A stretch of 5,980 bases of DNA from contig JAMOQA010000275.1 of the NCBI GenBank assembly GCA_027064265.1, positions 1-5,980 of the forward strand, written 5' to 3'. Numbering within the stretch: position 1 is the stretch's first letter; each line of letters starts with the position of its first letter. The notes beneath the pieces were generated by a model, which searched no databases, had not been told where the DNA came from, and worked only from the letters and a program-made list of their open reading frames with translations. A program made the translations under genes and the position numbers. Below, in pieces: positions 1 through 5,504 of this stretch. Source of the stretch: Acidobacteriota bacterium. Lineage in GTDB: Bacteria > Acidobacteriota > Polarisedimenticolia > J045.

Positions 1-955
1 GCTGCTCCCGATCATGCCCGACAAGAACCGGGAGGAATTCGAGCGGACCGCGGACACCGACTTCGCCTACGAGATCCCGGGGCTCGCCCGCTTCCGCGCC
101 AACATCTTCCGCGACCGGAAGGGACCGGGGGCGGTCTTCCGCGTGATCCCCTCGAAGATCCTCACCGCCGAGGACCTGGGGCTCTCGTCCCACATCCTCG
201 ACCTCTGCCGGCTGACCAAGGGGCTCGTCCTCGTCACCGGCCCGACCGGCTCGGGGAAGTCGACGACGCTGACGGCGCTCATCGACCACATCAACACGAT
301 CCGCAACGACCACATCATCACGATCGAGGACCCGATCGAGTTCGTCCACGAGAACCGCAACTGCCTGATCAACCAGCGGGAGGTGGGCACCCACACCGAG
401 TCGTTCAAGCGGGCCCTCCGGGCGGCGCTCCGCGAGGACCCGGACATCGTCCTCGTCGGCGAGATGCGGGACCTGGAGACGATCTCGATCGCCATCGAGA
501 CCGCCGAGACCGGCCACCTGGTCTTCGGCACGCTCCACACGACGACCGCGGTCTCGACCGTCGACCGGATCATCGACCAGTTCCCGGCCGACCGGCAGGC
601 CCAGGTGCGGATGATGCTCTCCGAGTCCCTCAAGGGGGTGATCTCCCAGACCCTCTGCCGGAAGATCGGGGGCGGGCGGATCGCGGCCCTCGAGGTGCTG
701 ATCGGGATCCCCTCGGTGGCAAACCTGATCCGCGAGGGGAAGACCTTCCAGATCCCCTCGATCATGCAGACGGGGAAGCGCTACGGGATGATCACGCTGA
801 ACGAGGCGCTCCTGAACCTGGTGCGGGAGGAGAAGATCACCGCGGAGGAGGCGTACATGAAGTCGGTCGACAAGACGACGATGCTCGACGCCCTCCGGCG
901 AGAAGGTTGCGACCTCTCCTTCCTCGAGTCCGCCGGCGAACCCGCCCCCGCCTGA
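1..955 (+). CDS. pilT: Type IV pilus retraction ATPase PilT (5' end outside window)
   Basis: This is a cytoplasmic hexameric ATPase of the PilT/GspE superfamily that powers depolymerisation (retraction) of type IV pili, driving twitching motility and DNA uptake. The frame is open to the left edge (first whole codon at base 2, reading LLPIMPDKN), so the N-terminus is missing; about 317 residues of a usual 340-400 are present. Numbering from the Met at 14, I see the Walker A box GPTGSGKST (76-84), the Asp box TIEDPIEF (103-110), the Walker B region DIVLVGEMRD (144-153), the His box starting GTLHTTTA (172-179), and the PilT-typical stretch VANLIREGKTFQIPS (235-249), equivalent to the AIRNLIREG motif. 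The last feature favours PilT over the extension ATPase PilB; a PilU-like paralogue is a lesser possibility. The gene ends at TGA 953-955 and is followed by a hairpin-rich spacer, so it is probably the last gene of its transcript. Confidence 0.93.
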   Translation, partial: LLPIMPDKNREEFERTADTDFAYEIPGLARFRANIFRDRKGPGAVFRVIPSKILTAEDLGLSSHILDLCRLTKGLVLVTGPTGSGKSTTLTALIDHINTIRNDHIITIEDPIEFVHENRNCLINQREVGTHTESFKRALRAALREDPDIVLVGEMRDLETISIAIETAETGHLVFGTLHTTTAVSTVDRIIDQFPADRQAQVRMMLSESLKGVISQTLCRKIGGGRIAALEVLIGIPSVANLIREGKTFQIPSIMQTGKRYGMITLNEALLNLVREEKITAEEAYMKSVDKTTMLDALRREGCDLSFLESAGEPAPA

Positions 956-971
956 TCCCGTGCCGCTGCGT

Positions 972-1005
972 GGCACAGGGGCGCAGCACGCTGCGCCCCT
1001 GTGCC
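972..1005. repeat. Perfect 15-bp inverted repeat with CACG loop
   Basis: The left arm 972-986 (ggcacaggggcgcag) pairs perfectly with the right arm 991-1005 around the 4-base loop cacg (987-990). It lies 16 bases after the pilT stop codon, the place of a terminator or mRNA-stabilising hairpin. The bases after it (tgttgcgcgc) are not a T run, so it is not a classical intrinsic terminator. Its 22-base core (979-1000) recurs exactly at 1092-1113. A competing smaller hairpin, gtgcc (960-964) with ggcac (972-976), uses the same left arm, so the two folds exclude each other. Confidence 0.85.
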
Positions 1006-1018
1006 TGTTGCGCGCAAA

Positions 1019-1117
1019 CCGTAGGGGTCGAGCGTGCTCGACCCGTGCCGGGCCGAAGGCCCGGCCATGTTGGTCGCCCTTCGGGCGACACGGGCGCAGC
1101 ACGCTGCGCCCCTACGG
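1019..1117. repeat. 99-bp composite REP/REPIN-like element bounded by 9-bp inverted ends
   Basis: The ends ccgtagggg (1019-1027) and cccctacgg (1109-1117) are exact reverse complements. Between and within them lie four hairpins: gggtcgag/ctcgaccc with loop cgtg (1025-1044), gccgggcc/ggcccggc with loop gaa (1047-1065), gtcgccc/gggcgac with loop ttc (1073-1089), and gggcgcag/ctgcgccc with loop cacg (1092-1111). The outer two hairpins share the design GTAGGGG-arm-4-base loop-arm-CCCCTAC, each lacking one outer end, as if two such palindromes had been joined or had captured an insert. No coding capacity is credible. Similar non-coding palindrome clusters are mobilised by RAYT transposases in other bacteria, but no transposase is visible here. 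Confidence 0.7.
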
Positions 1118-1139
1118 GAGACCGCGAGACGCGTGACGG

Positions 1140-1184
1140 GTAGGGGTCGAGCGTGCGAGGGCCTACGGTGCGAAGCACCGCCAT
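1140..1184. repeat. Degenerate third repeat unit with GAA-loop hairpin
   Basis: The 17 bases gtaggggtcgagcgtgc at 1140-1156 repeat 1021-1037 exactly, but the matching right arm is absent and the sequence continues as gagggcctac, giving only a short outer pairing gtagg (1140-1144) with cctac (1162-1166). A hairpin cggtgc-gaa-gcaccg follows (1166-1180) and ends in gccat (1180-1184), the same loop and 3' flank as the hairpin at 1047-1068. It looks like a decayed or partial copy of the neighbouring composite element. Confidence 0.6.
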
Positions 1185-1207
1185 CACGGCCACCCCCGGC
1201 GCCGGGA

Positions 1208-1678
1208 TCACTCCCCGGGAAGGGGCGGGTCGTCGGTGTCGTCCGCGAGGGCGGAGCCGAGGTCGACCAGCTCGATCCCGAGCTGGCGCGCGAAGTCGAG
1301 GATCCGCTCGTCCCGGTAGAACTCGCCGTAGTAGATGCGGCGAATGCCGGCGTTGGCGAGCAGCTTGAAGCAGTTCCAGCAGGGGCTGGCCGTCACGTAG
1401 ATCTCCGCCCCCTCGATGCGGACGCCGTTCCGCGCGGCCTGGACGATGGCGTTGGCCTCCGCGTGGACCGTCCGCACGCAGTGCCCGTTCTCCATCAGGT
1501 GGCCGACCTCGTCGCAGTGGGGCAGCCCGCGGATCGACCCGTTGTAGCCGGTGGAGAGGATCGTCTTGTCCCGGACGATCACCGCTCCCACGTGCTTCCT
1601 GTCGCACGTGCTGCGGGTGGCGACGACCCGGGCGATCCGCATGAAGTAGGTGTGCCAGTCGGCGCGGCGCTTCGCCAT
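1208..1678 (-). CDS. Deoxycytidylate (dCMP) deaminase, ComEB family
   Basis: This is a cytosolic zinc enzyme that hydrolyses dCMP to dUMP and ammonia, feeding thymidylate synthesis. The 156-residue protein has the usual length and layout. The catalytic zinc site reads HAEANAI (H72, proton-shuttling E74) and SPCWNC (C100 and C103 as zinc ligands). The family block TGYNGSIRGLPHCDEVGH (43-60) and the stretch TCDRKHVGAVIV (24-35) are typical of dCMP rather than free cytidine deaminases. Cys25 and Cys55 could be part of the second, structural zinc site known in phage T4 dCMP deaminase. The ATG at 1678 is well supported by AGGAGG seven bases upstream. The short acidic tail (DDTDDPPLPGE) is poorly conserved in the family. 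The gene stands alone, divergent from the aminotransferase gene and convergent with pilT, which suggests a single-gene transcript. Confidence 0.93.
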   Translation of the reverse strand: MAKRRADWHTYFMRIARVVATRSTCDRKHVGAVIVRDKTILSTGYNGSIRGLPHCDEVGHLMENGHCVRTVHAEANAIVQAARNGVRIEGAEIYVTASPCWNCFKLLANAGIRRIYYGEFYRDERILDFARQLGIELVDLGSALADDTDDPPLPGE

Positions 1679-1685
1679 CGGGCTC

Positions 1686-1691
1686 CCTCCT
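1686..1691 (-). promoter_or_regulatory. Ribosome binding site of the dCMP deaminase gene
   Basis: On the minus strand this reads AGGAGG, a full Shine-Dalgarno match seven bases before the ATG at 1678. It fixes the start of the deaminase gene. Confidence 0.85.
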
Positions 1692-1716
1692 CTTGCCCCG
1701 GGAACGGGGATGGAAC

Positions 1717-1745
1717 ATTTTGAAGGTGACGGCGGGCCGGGTCGA
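1717..1745 (-). promoter_or_regulatory. Candidate sigma-70-type promoter for the dCMP deaminase gene
   Basis: On the minus strand TCGACC (1745-1740, four of six matches to TTGACA) is followed after exactly 17 bases by CAAAAT (1722-1717, four of six to TATAAT). Transcription would begin near 1710, leaving a leader of about 30 bases. The patch aacattttgaa (1714-1724) is the only AT-rich stretch in the 89-base divergent spacer. The same patch could serve the aminotransferase gene in the other direction (TTGCCC at 1693, then CATTTT at 1716), but that match is weaker. This is a guess from consensus only. Confidence 0.3.
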
Positions 1746-1756
1746 GCCCCCGCCGG

Positions 1757-1762
1757 AGGAGG
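1757..1762 (+). promoter_or_regulatory. Ribosome binding site deciding the aminotransferase start
   Basis: AGGAGG lies five bases before GTG 1768. No comparable site precedes the in-frame TTG at 1693, so this site argues for the GTG. The stem ggcggg/cccgcc (1731-1736 with 1749-1754) directly upstream could form in the leader, though in such GC-rich DNA it may be chance. Confidence 0.8.
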
Positions 1763-1767
1763 CGCGC

Positions 1768-2910
1768 GTGCGAACCGACGAGCCGATCCCCCTCGCGGCC
1801 CCGGACATCGGGGAGGAGGAGATCGCGGCGGTCCTCGAGGTGCTGCGGGACCGTCACCTCAGCCTCGGGCCCCGCCTGCCCGCGTTCGAGCGGACGGTGG
1901 CGGAGACGGCCGGCGCCGCCGAGGCGGTGGCGGTCTCGTCGGGCACGGCGGCCCTCCACCTGGTCGTCCACGCCCTGGGGATCGAGCCCGGCGACGAGGT
2001 CGTCACGACGCCGTTCTCCTTCATCGCGTCGAGCAACTGCCTGCTGTTCGAGGGAGCGACCCCGGTCTTCGCCGACATCGACCCGGTCACCTGGGACCTG
2101 GACCCGGAGGCCGCCGAGGCGGCGGTCACGCCGCGCACCCGGGCGCTGCTCCCGGTGCACGTCTTCGGTCGCCCCTGCCCGATGCCGCGCTACCTCGCGA
2201 TCGCGGAGCGCCACGGCCTCGAGGTGATCGAGGACTCCTGCGAGGCGATCGGGAGCCTCCTCGACGGGAAGATGGCCGGGACCTTCGGCCGCGCCGGGGC
2301 CTACGCCTTCTACCCGAACAAGCAGGTCACCACCGGCGAGGGCGGCGTGGTGGTCACCGACGACCGGGAACTCGCCCGGGTCCTGCGCTCCCTCCGGAAC
2401 CAGGGCCGGGGCGAGGACGGCGGCTGGCTGGCCCACGAGCGGCTGGGCTGGAACTACCGCATCCCGGACATCCTCTGTGCCCTCGGCATCGTCCAGGTCC
2501 GCCGGCTCGAGTCGTTCGTCGCCGCCCGTCAGCGGGTCTTCGACCTCTACCGGGAGCATCTGGGCGACATCGAGGAGATCGTCCTGCCGGCGGAACCCCG
2601 GGAGAACGAGCGGGTCTCCTGGTTCGTCTACGTGATCGCCCTGCGCGAGGGGGAGACCCGCGAGCGCCGGGACGCGGTCCTGCGGGAACTCTCCCGGCGC
2701 GGGATCGGCTGCCGCAACTACTTCGTGCCGATCCACCTCCAGCCGTTCTACCGGGAGCGTTTCGGTCTGCGGGAGGGAATGTTCCCGGTGACCGAGTCGG
2801 TGGCGGCCCGCACGATCGCCCTGCCGTTCTTCAACGCGCTGACGGAGGAGCAGGTAGCCCGGGTCGCCGGGGCGCTCCGGGAGGCCCTCGACGCCACCCG
2901 CGGCCTCTGA
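1768..2910 (+). CDS. DegT/DnrJ/EryC1/StrS-family PLP-dependent sugar aminotransferase
   Basis: This is a cytosolic fold-type I aminotransferase. The family usually moves an amino group from glutamate to a nucleotide-linked keto-sugar, giving amino sugars for O-antigen, capsule, glycoprotein glycans or secondary metabolites. With the GTG start at 1768 it has 380 residues, the normal family length. I see VSSGTAALHL (57-66, cofactor phosphate region), the PFSFIASSN block (82-90), VIEDSCEAIGS (153-163, with Asp156 for the pyridine nitrogen), and AFYPNKQVTTGEGG (180-193), whose Lys185 should form the Schiff base. The C-terminal domain has RNYFVPIHLQPFYRE (316-330) and ALPFFNALTEEQ (351-362). An in-frame TTG at 1693 would add 25 residues, but it lacks a ribosome binding site and the extension is unlike the family. 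Sugar substrate and final glycan cannot be told, because no glycosyltransferase or dehydratase gene is adjacent. Confidence 0.92.
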   Translation: MRTDEPIPLAAPDIGEEEIAAVLEVLRDRHLSLGPRLPAFERTVAETAGAAEAVAVSSGTAALHLVVHALGIEPGDEVVTTPFSFIASSNCLLFEGATPVFADIDPVTWDLDPEAAEAAVTPRTRALLPVHVFGRPCPMPRYLAIAERHGLEVIEDSCEAIGSLLDGKMAGTFGRAGAYAFYPNKQVTTGEGGVVVTDDRELARVLRSLRNQGRGEDGGWLAHERLGWNYRIPDILCALGIVQVRRLESFVAARQRVFDLYREHLGDIEEIVLPAEPRENERVSWFVYVIALREGETRERRDAVLRELSRRGIGCRNYFVPIHLQPFYRERFGLREGMFPVTESVAARTIALPFFNALTEEQVARVAGALREALDATRGL

Positions 2911-2922
2911 GGACCGGTCTCG

Positions 2923-4314
2923 TCAGGCCCCGGGGGCCCGGTTCCGGGACCAGCGGGGATGGGTGATCCGGTACTTCTGGATCTTGTAGTTCATCACCCG
3001 GCTGCTGATCCCGAGGAACCTGGCGGCCTCCTTCTGGACCCAGTCGTTCATCCGCAGCGCCTCGAGGATCGCCATCTTCTCGATCTCCTCGAGGGGGATC
3101 CCCTCCGGGGGCAGGCGCAGGACGCTGCCGAGACGTCCCTGCTCCTCCGGCCGGGACCCGCCGATGGCGATGTCCTTCGGCTCGATGATCTCGCCGTCGG
3201 CCATCAGGACCGCCCGCTCGATCGTGTTCTCCAGCTCGCGGATGTTCCCCGGCCAGTTGTAGCGGGTGAGCAGCCGGAGGGCCGCCGGGGAGAAGCCCCG
3301 CATCGGCTTCTTCATGTCCCGGGCGAACCGCTCGAGGAACGTGGTCGCCAGCGGGATGATGTCCTCCTTCCGCTCCCGCAGCGGGGGCATGCGGATCGTG
3401 ACGACGTTCAGCCGGTAGTACAGGTCCTCGCGGAACTCGCCGGCCTCGATCGCCTCCTCCAGGTCCCGGTTGGTGGCCGCGATCAGCCGGACGTCCGAGC
3501 GGATCGTCCGCGTGCCGCCGAGACGCTCGAACTCGCGCTCCTGGAGGACCCGCAGCACCTTCGCCTGGGTGGCGAGGGACATCGTCCCGATCTCGTCGAG
3601 GAAGAGCGTGCCCTCGTTCGCCAGCTCGAACCGGCCGATCCGCTGGCGATCCGCCCCGGTGAACGCGCCCCGCTCGTGTCCGAAGAGCTCGGACTCCAGC
3701 AGGTTCTCCGGCAGGGCCGCGCAGTTCACCTTGACGAACGGGCCATCCTTCCTGTTCGAGTTGCGGTGGATCGCCTCGGCGATCAGCTCCTTGCCCGTGC
3801 CGGTCTCGCCGAGGATCAGTACCGTGGCGTTCGACGGGGCCACCTTGGCGATCACGTCGAAGATGCGGCGCATCGCCGGGCTCTCGCCGACGATGTTGTC
3901 GAACCGGTGCACCAGCTCGCGCCGATCGGCGAGCATCAGCCGGGTGATCAGGCGGCGGTGCTCGAGGGCGCGTTCGGCCTTCAGCTCGAGCTCCTCGAGC
4001 TGGAACGGCTTCTGGATGTAGTCGTAGGCCCCGAGGCGCATCGCCTCGACGGCCCCCTCGACCGTCCCGTAGGCCGTGATCATGATCACGGCCACCTGGT
4101 CGTTGATCATCCGGATGCGCCGGAGCAGCTCGAGGCCGTCGATCCCCGGCATCTTGTAGTCGGTGATCACCAGGTCGAAGAGCTGGGCGCGGACCTCCTC
4201 GAGAGCCTGTTCCCCGTCCTCCGCCTCGACCACCTCGTGGCCGGCGTCGCGGAACGCCTCGGCGATGCCCTCTCTCAGGTTCCGCTCGTCCTCCGCGACG
4301 AGGATCTTCCGCAT
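2923..4314 (-). CDS. NtrC-family sigma-54-dependent response regulator
   Basis: This cytosolic transcription activator receives phosphate from the kinase encoded just upstream, then uses ATP to remodel sigma-54 RNA polymerase at target promoters. The 463-residue protein has the classic three-part build. The receiver (about 1-120) has acidic D9, phospho-acceptor D52 in ITDYKMPG, T80 and K102 (QKPF). The AAA+ domain (about 139-370) has Walker A GETGTGKE (169-176), the sigma-54-contacting GAFTGA loop intact (216-221), Walker B LFLDEIG (237-243), arginines in FREDLYYRL (294-302), and sensor II NWPGNIREL (353-361). A Fis-type helix-turn-helix lies at about 407-449 (KEAARFLGISSRVMNYKI). With all parts present it should be a full activator, not an anti-activator. 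Its ATG overlaps the kinase stop codon by one base, so translation is coupled. The gene ends 12 bases from the convergent aminotransferase gene. Targets are unknown. Confidence 0.95.
   Translation of the reverse strand: MRKILVAEDERNLREGIAEAFRDAGHEVVEAEDGEQALEEVRAQLFDLVITDYKMPGIDGLELLRRIRMINDQVAVIMITAYGTVEGAVEAMRLGAYDYIQKPFQLEELELKAERALEHRRLITRLMLADRRELVHRFDNIVGESPAMRRIFDVIAKVAPSNATVLILGETGTGKELIAEAIHRNSNRKDGPFVKVNCAALPENLLESELFGHERGAFTGADRQRIGRFELANEGTLFLDEIGTMSLATQAKVLRVLQEREFERLGGTRTIRSDVRLIAATNRDLEEAIEAGEFREDLYYRLNVVTIRMPPLRERKEDIIPLATTFLERFARDMKKPMRGFSPAALRLLTRYNWPGNIRELENTIERAVLMADGEIIEPKDIAIGGSRPEEQGRLGSVLRLPPEGIPLEEIEKMAILEALRMNDWVQKEAARFLGISSRVMNYKIQKYRITHPRWSRNRAPGA
4072..4093. repeat. 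22-bp perfect palindrome inside the response regulator gene
   Basis: The half ggccgtgatca (4072-4082) is followed directly by its exact reverse complement tgatcacggcc (4083-4093). It falls in codons for the receiver-domain stretch AVIMITA, which is conserved in this family, so protein constraint explains much of it. Without a loop it would make a poor RNA hairpin, but it has the shape of a dimer-protein binding site. No function can be assigned. Confidence 0.6.
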
Positions 4315-4325
4315 CACGCCTCCCC
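4312..4325 (-). promoter_or_regulatory. TGATG stop-start overlap with ribosome site for translational coupling
   Basis: On the minus strand GGGGAGG (4325-4319), within the last kinase codons, precedes the regulator ATG (4314-4312) by four bases, and the kinase stop TGA (4316-4314) shares its A with that ATG. This arrangement ties regulator synthesis to kinase translation. Confidence 0.85.
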
Positions 4326-5432
4326 GGTCCCCGGCTCGCTGCCGCAGGAGGTTTCCCCGACCGGAAGCCGCACCAGGAAGGATGCGCCTTCCCCGGGCCG
4401 GGACCGGACATCGATCATGCCATGGTGGCACTCGACGATCTTCCGGGCCAGCGCGAGGCCGATCCCGGACCCCTCCTGCTTGGTCGTCACGAACGGGTAG
4501 AAGATCTTCTCCAGCACCTCGGGCTCGATTCCCGGGCCGGTGTCCCGGATCTCCACCTCGACGGCCCCCGGGCTGCAACCGGGGCGGGAGACCGCCCGCA
4601 GGGCCACGGTCACCTGCCCGTCGCCTTCCATTGCCTCGCAGGCGTTGACCAGCAGGTTGACGAAGACCTGCCGCAGGTGGTTCGCGTCGACCGCGACCGG
4701 GGGCGCCTCCGCGTCGTACTCCCGGGCGACGCGCACCCCCTCGGCACCGCAGCGAGTGAGCGCCTCCTCGATGGCGGCGTCGAGCAGCGGCGCGAGGGAC
4801 TGGGGCTTCCGCTCGAGCCGGATCGCCCGGGCGAACTCGAGGGCGTGGGTGACCGTCCGGCTCATCCGGGCGACCTCGGCGGCGATCTTCTCCACCAGCC
4901 GCCGCTCCTCCTCCCGGTCCCGCAGCTTGCGCCGCAGCAGGGTGGCCGTGACGTCGATCGACGCCAGGGGGTTGCGGATCTCGTGGGCGAGGGAGGCCGT
5001 CATCTGGCCCAGGGCGGCCAACCGGTCCCGGAGTCGTTCCTGTTCCTCCTGGCGCTCGACCTGGGTCAGGTCCTTGAAGAACAGGGCGATCCCCTCCGGG
5101 CCGCCGTCACCGGGAATCGTGCTGACGGTGAACCCGATGGTCCGGCCATCGTCTTCCCGGGAGCGGATCTCCATCTCGGCCCGGTTCGGCAGGTGGCTCA
5201 TCTCGAGGGAGGCCCGCAGGACCTCCGCGAGGCGCGGATGCCGGGCCAGGACCTCCTCGACCGGCCGGCCGGGTTCCACCGGGCCGTCCAGGTCGAGGAT
5301 CTGGCGCGCGATGTCGTTGACCGTGACGACGAGGCCGTCACGGTCGATGGTCATCACCCCGCACCGCATCCCCTCGACGACGCGCCGGAAGAACGCGTCG
5401 GTGACCGGCGCCCGCACCGCTTCGCCTGGCAT
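4314..5432 (-). CDS. Soluble PAS-domain sensor histidine kinase (NtrB-like)
   Basis: This cytosolic histidine kinase is the likely phosphodonor of the NtrC-type regulator encoded next to it. With the ATG at 5432 it has 372 residues. A PAS domain fills about 11-123 (for example GVMTIDRDGLVVTVND), then a short coiled region rich in Glu, Gln and Arg (124-140). The HisKA domain has the phospho-accepting His150 in LAHEIRNPLASID, and the ATPase domain has N box NLLVNACEAM (259-268), G1 DTGPG (297-301), F box FYPF (311-314) and G2 GSGIGLAL (321-328). No membrane segment or signal peptide is visible, so it senses an internal signal or a partner protein through PAS. In-frame alternatives are GTG at 5441, only one base from the GGGGAGGG run, and TTG at 5504, which overlaps the upstream stop codon and has a poor ribosome site. 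I prefer ATG 5432, ten bases after GGGGAGGG (5450-5443). Confidence 0.9.
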   Translation of the reverse strand: MPGEAVRAPVTDAFFRRVVEGMRCGVMTIDRDGLVVTVNDIARQILDLDGPVEPGRPVEEVLARHPRLAEVLRASLEMSHLPNRAEMEIRSREDDGRTIGFTVSTIPGDGGPEGIALFFKDLTQVERQEEQERLRDRLAALGQMTASLAHEIRNPLASIDVTATLLRRKLRDREEERRLVEKIAAEVARMSRTVTHALEFARAIRLERKPQSLAPLLDAAIEEALTRCGAEGVRVAREYDAEAPPVAVDANHLRQVFVNLLVNACEAMEGDGQVTVALRAVSRPGCSPGAVEVEIRDTGPGIEPEVLEKIFYPFVTTKQEGSGIGLALARKIVECHHGMIDVRSRPGEGASFLVRLPVGETSCGSEPGTGEA

Positions 5433-5475
5433 CAGGGACACGCCCTCCCCTTCCCGGGCCCCCTCCCCCCGGTCG

Positions 5476-5504
5476 AATCTCGGGGTCCAGGCCCCCCCGG
5501 TCAA
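5476..5504 (-). promoter_or_regulatory. Weak candidate promoter before the histidine kinase gene
   Basis: On the minus strand TTGACC (5504-5499, five of six matches to TTGACA) is followed after 17 bases by GAGATT (5481-5476, three of six to TATAAT). The -35 match contains the stop codon of the upstream gene. The stretch agattcg is the least GC-rich piece of the 68-base spacer. If real, it would let the kinase-regulator pair be expressed apart from the upstream gene. The -10 match is poor and the call rests on consensus alone. Confidence 0.22.

Larger units (their letters stand above)
956..1207. other. Convergent intergenic region filled with palindromic repeats
   Basis: No credible gene lies in these 252 bases between the converging ends of pilT and the dCMP deaminase gene. 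Instead the region holds at least six stem-loops: 972-1005, 1025-1044, 1047-1065, 1073-1089, 1092-1111 and 1166-1180, plus a 12-base palindrome cccggcgccggg at 1195-1206 just past the deaminase stop codon. Reading frames that cross this region on both strands are low-complexity translations of the repeats. The strong stems could end transcription or stabilise mRNA 3' ends for both flanking genes, but none is followed by a T run. Confidence 0.85.

Noticed and set aside
971..986. Possible sigma-54 promoter (tggcac followed by gcgcag)
   Set aside because: The -24 box matches, but the -12 GC is not at the required spacing and TTGC is absent. The match lies in the arm of the 972-1005 hairpin, where gcgcag is fixed by pairing.
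960..1184. CRISPR-like repeat region
   Set aside because: Repeats are palindromic, of unequal length and irregular spacing, with no set of unique equal-length spacers and no cas genes nearby.
1589..1612. Two cacgtg palindromes close together
   Set aside because: They lie in conserved codons of the dCMP deaminase (STCDRKHV) and have no relation to a promoter.
1650..2966. Long overlapping reading frames on both strands across the aminotransferase and deaminase genes
   Set aside because: They are Arg/Gly/Pro-rich, lack ribosome sites and recognisable motifs, and arise because stop codons are rare in GC-rich DNA opposite real genes.
3982..4002. Nine-base inverted repeat cagctcgag/ctcgagctg with a three-base loop
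   Set aside because: It follows from the codons of the regulator's linker sequence QLEELEL, where alternating Leu and Glu codons naturally form such a repeat.
2831..4578. Extended or alternative frames over the response regulator, including an upstream extension of 88 residues
   Set aside because: The extension lies inside the kinase gene and has no domain character, while the ATG at 4314 begins a perfect receiver domain and has its own ribosome site.
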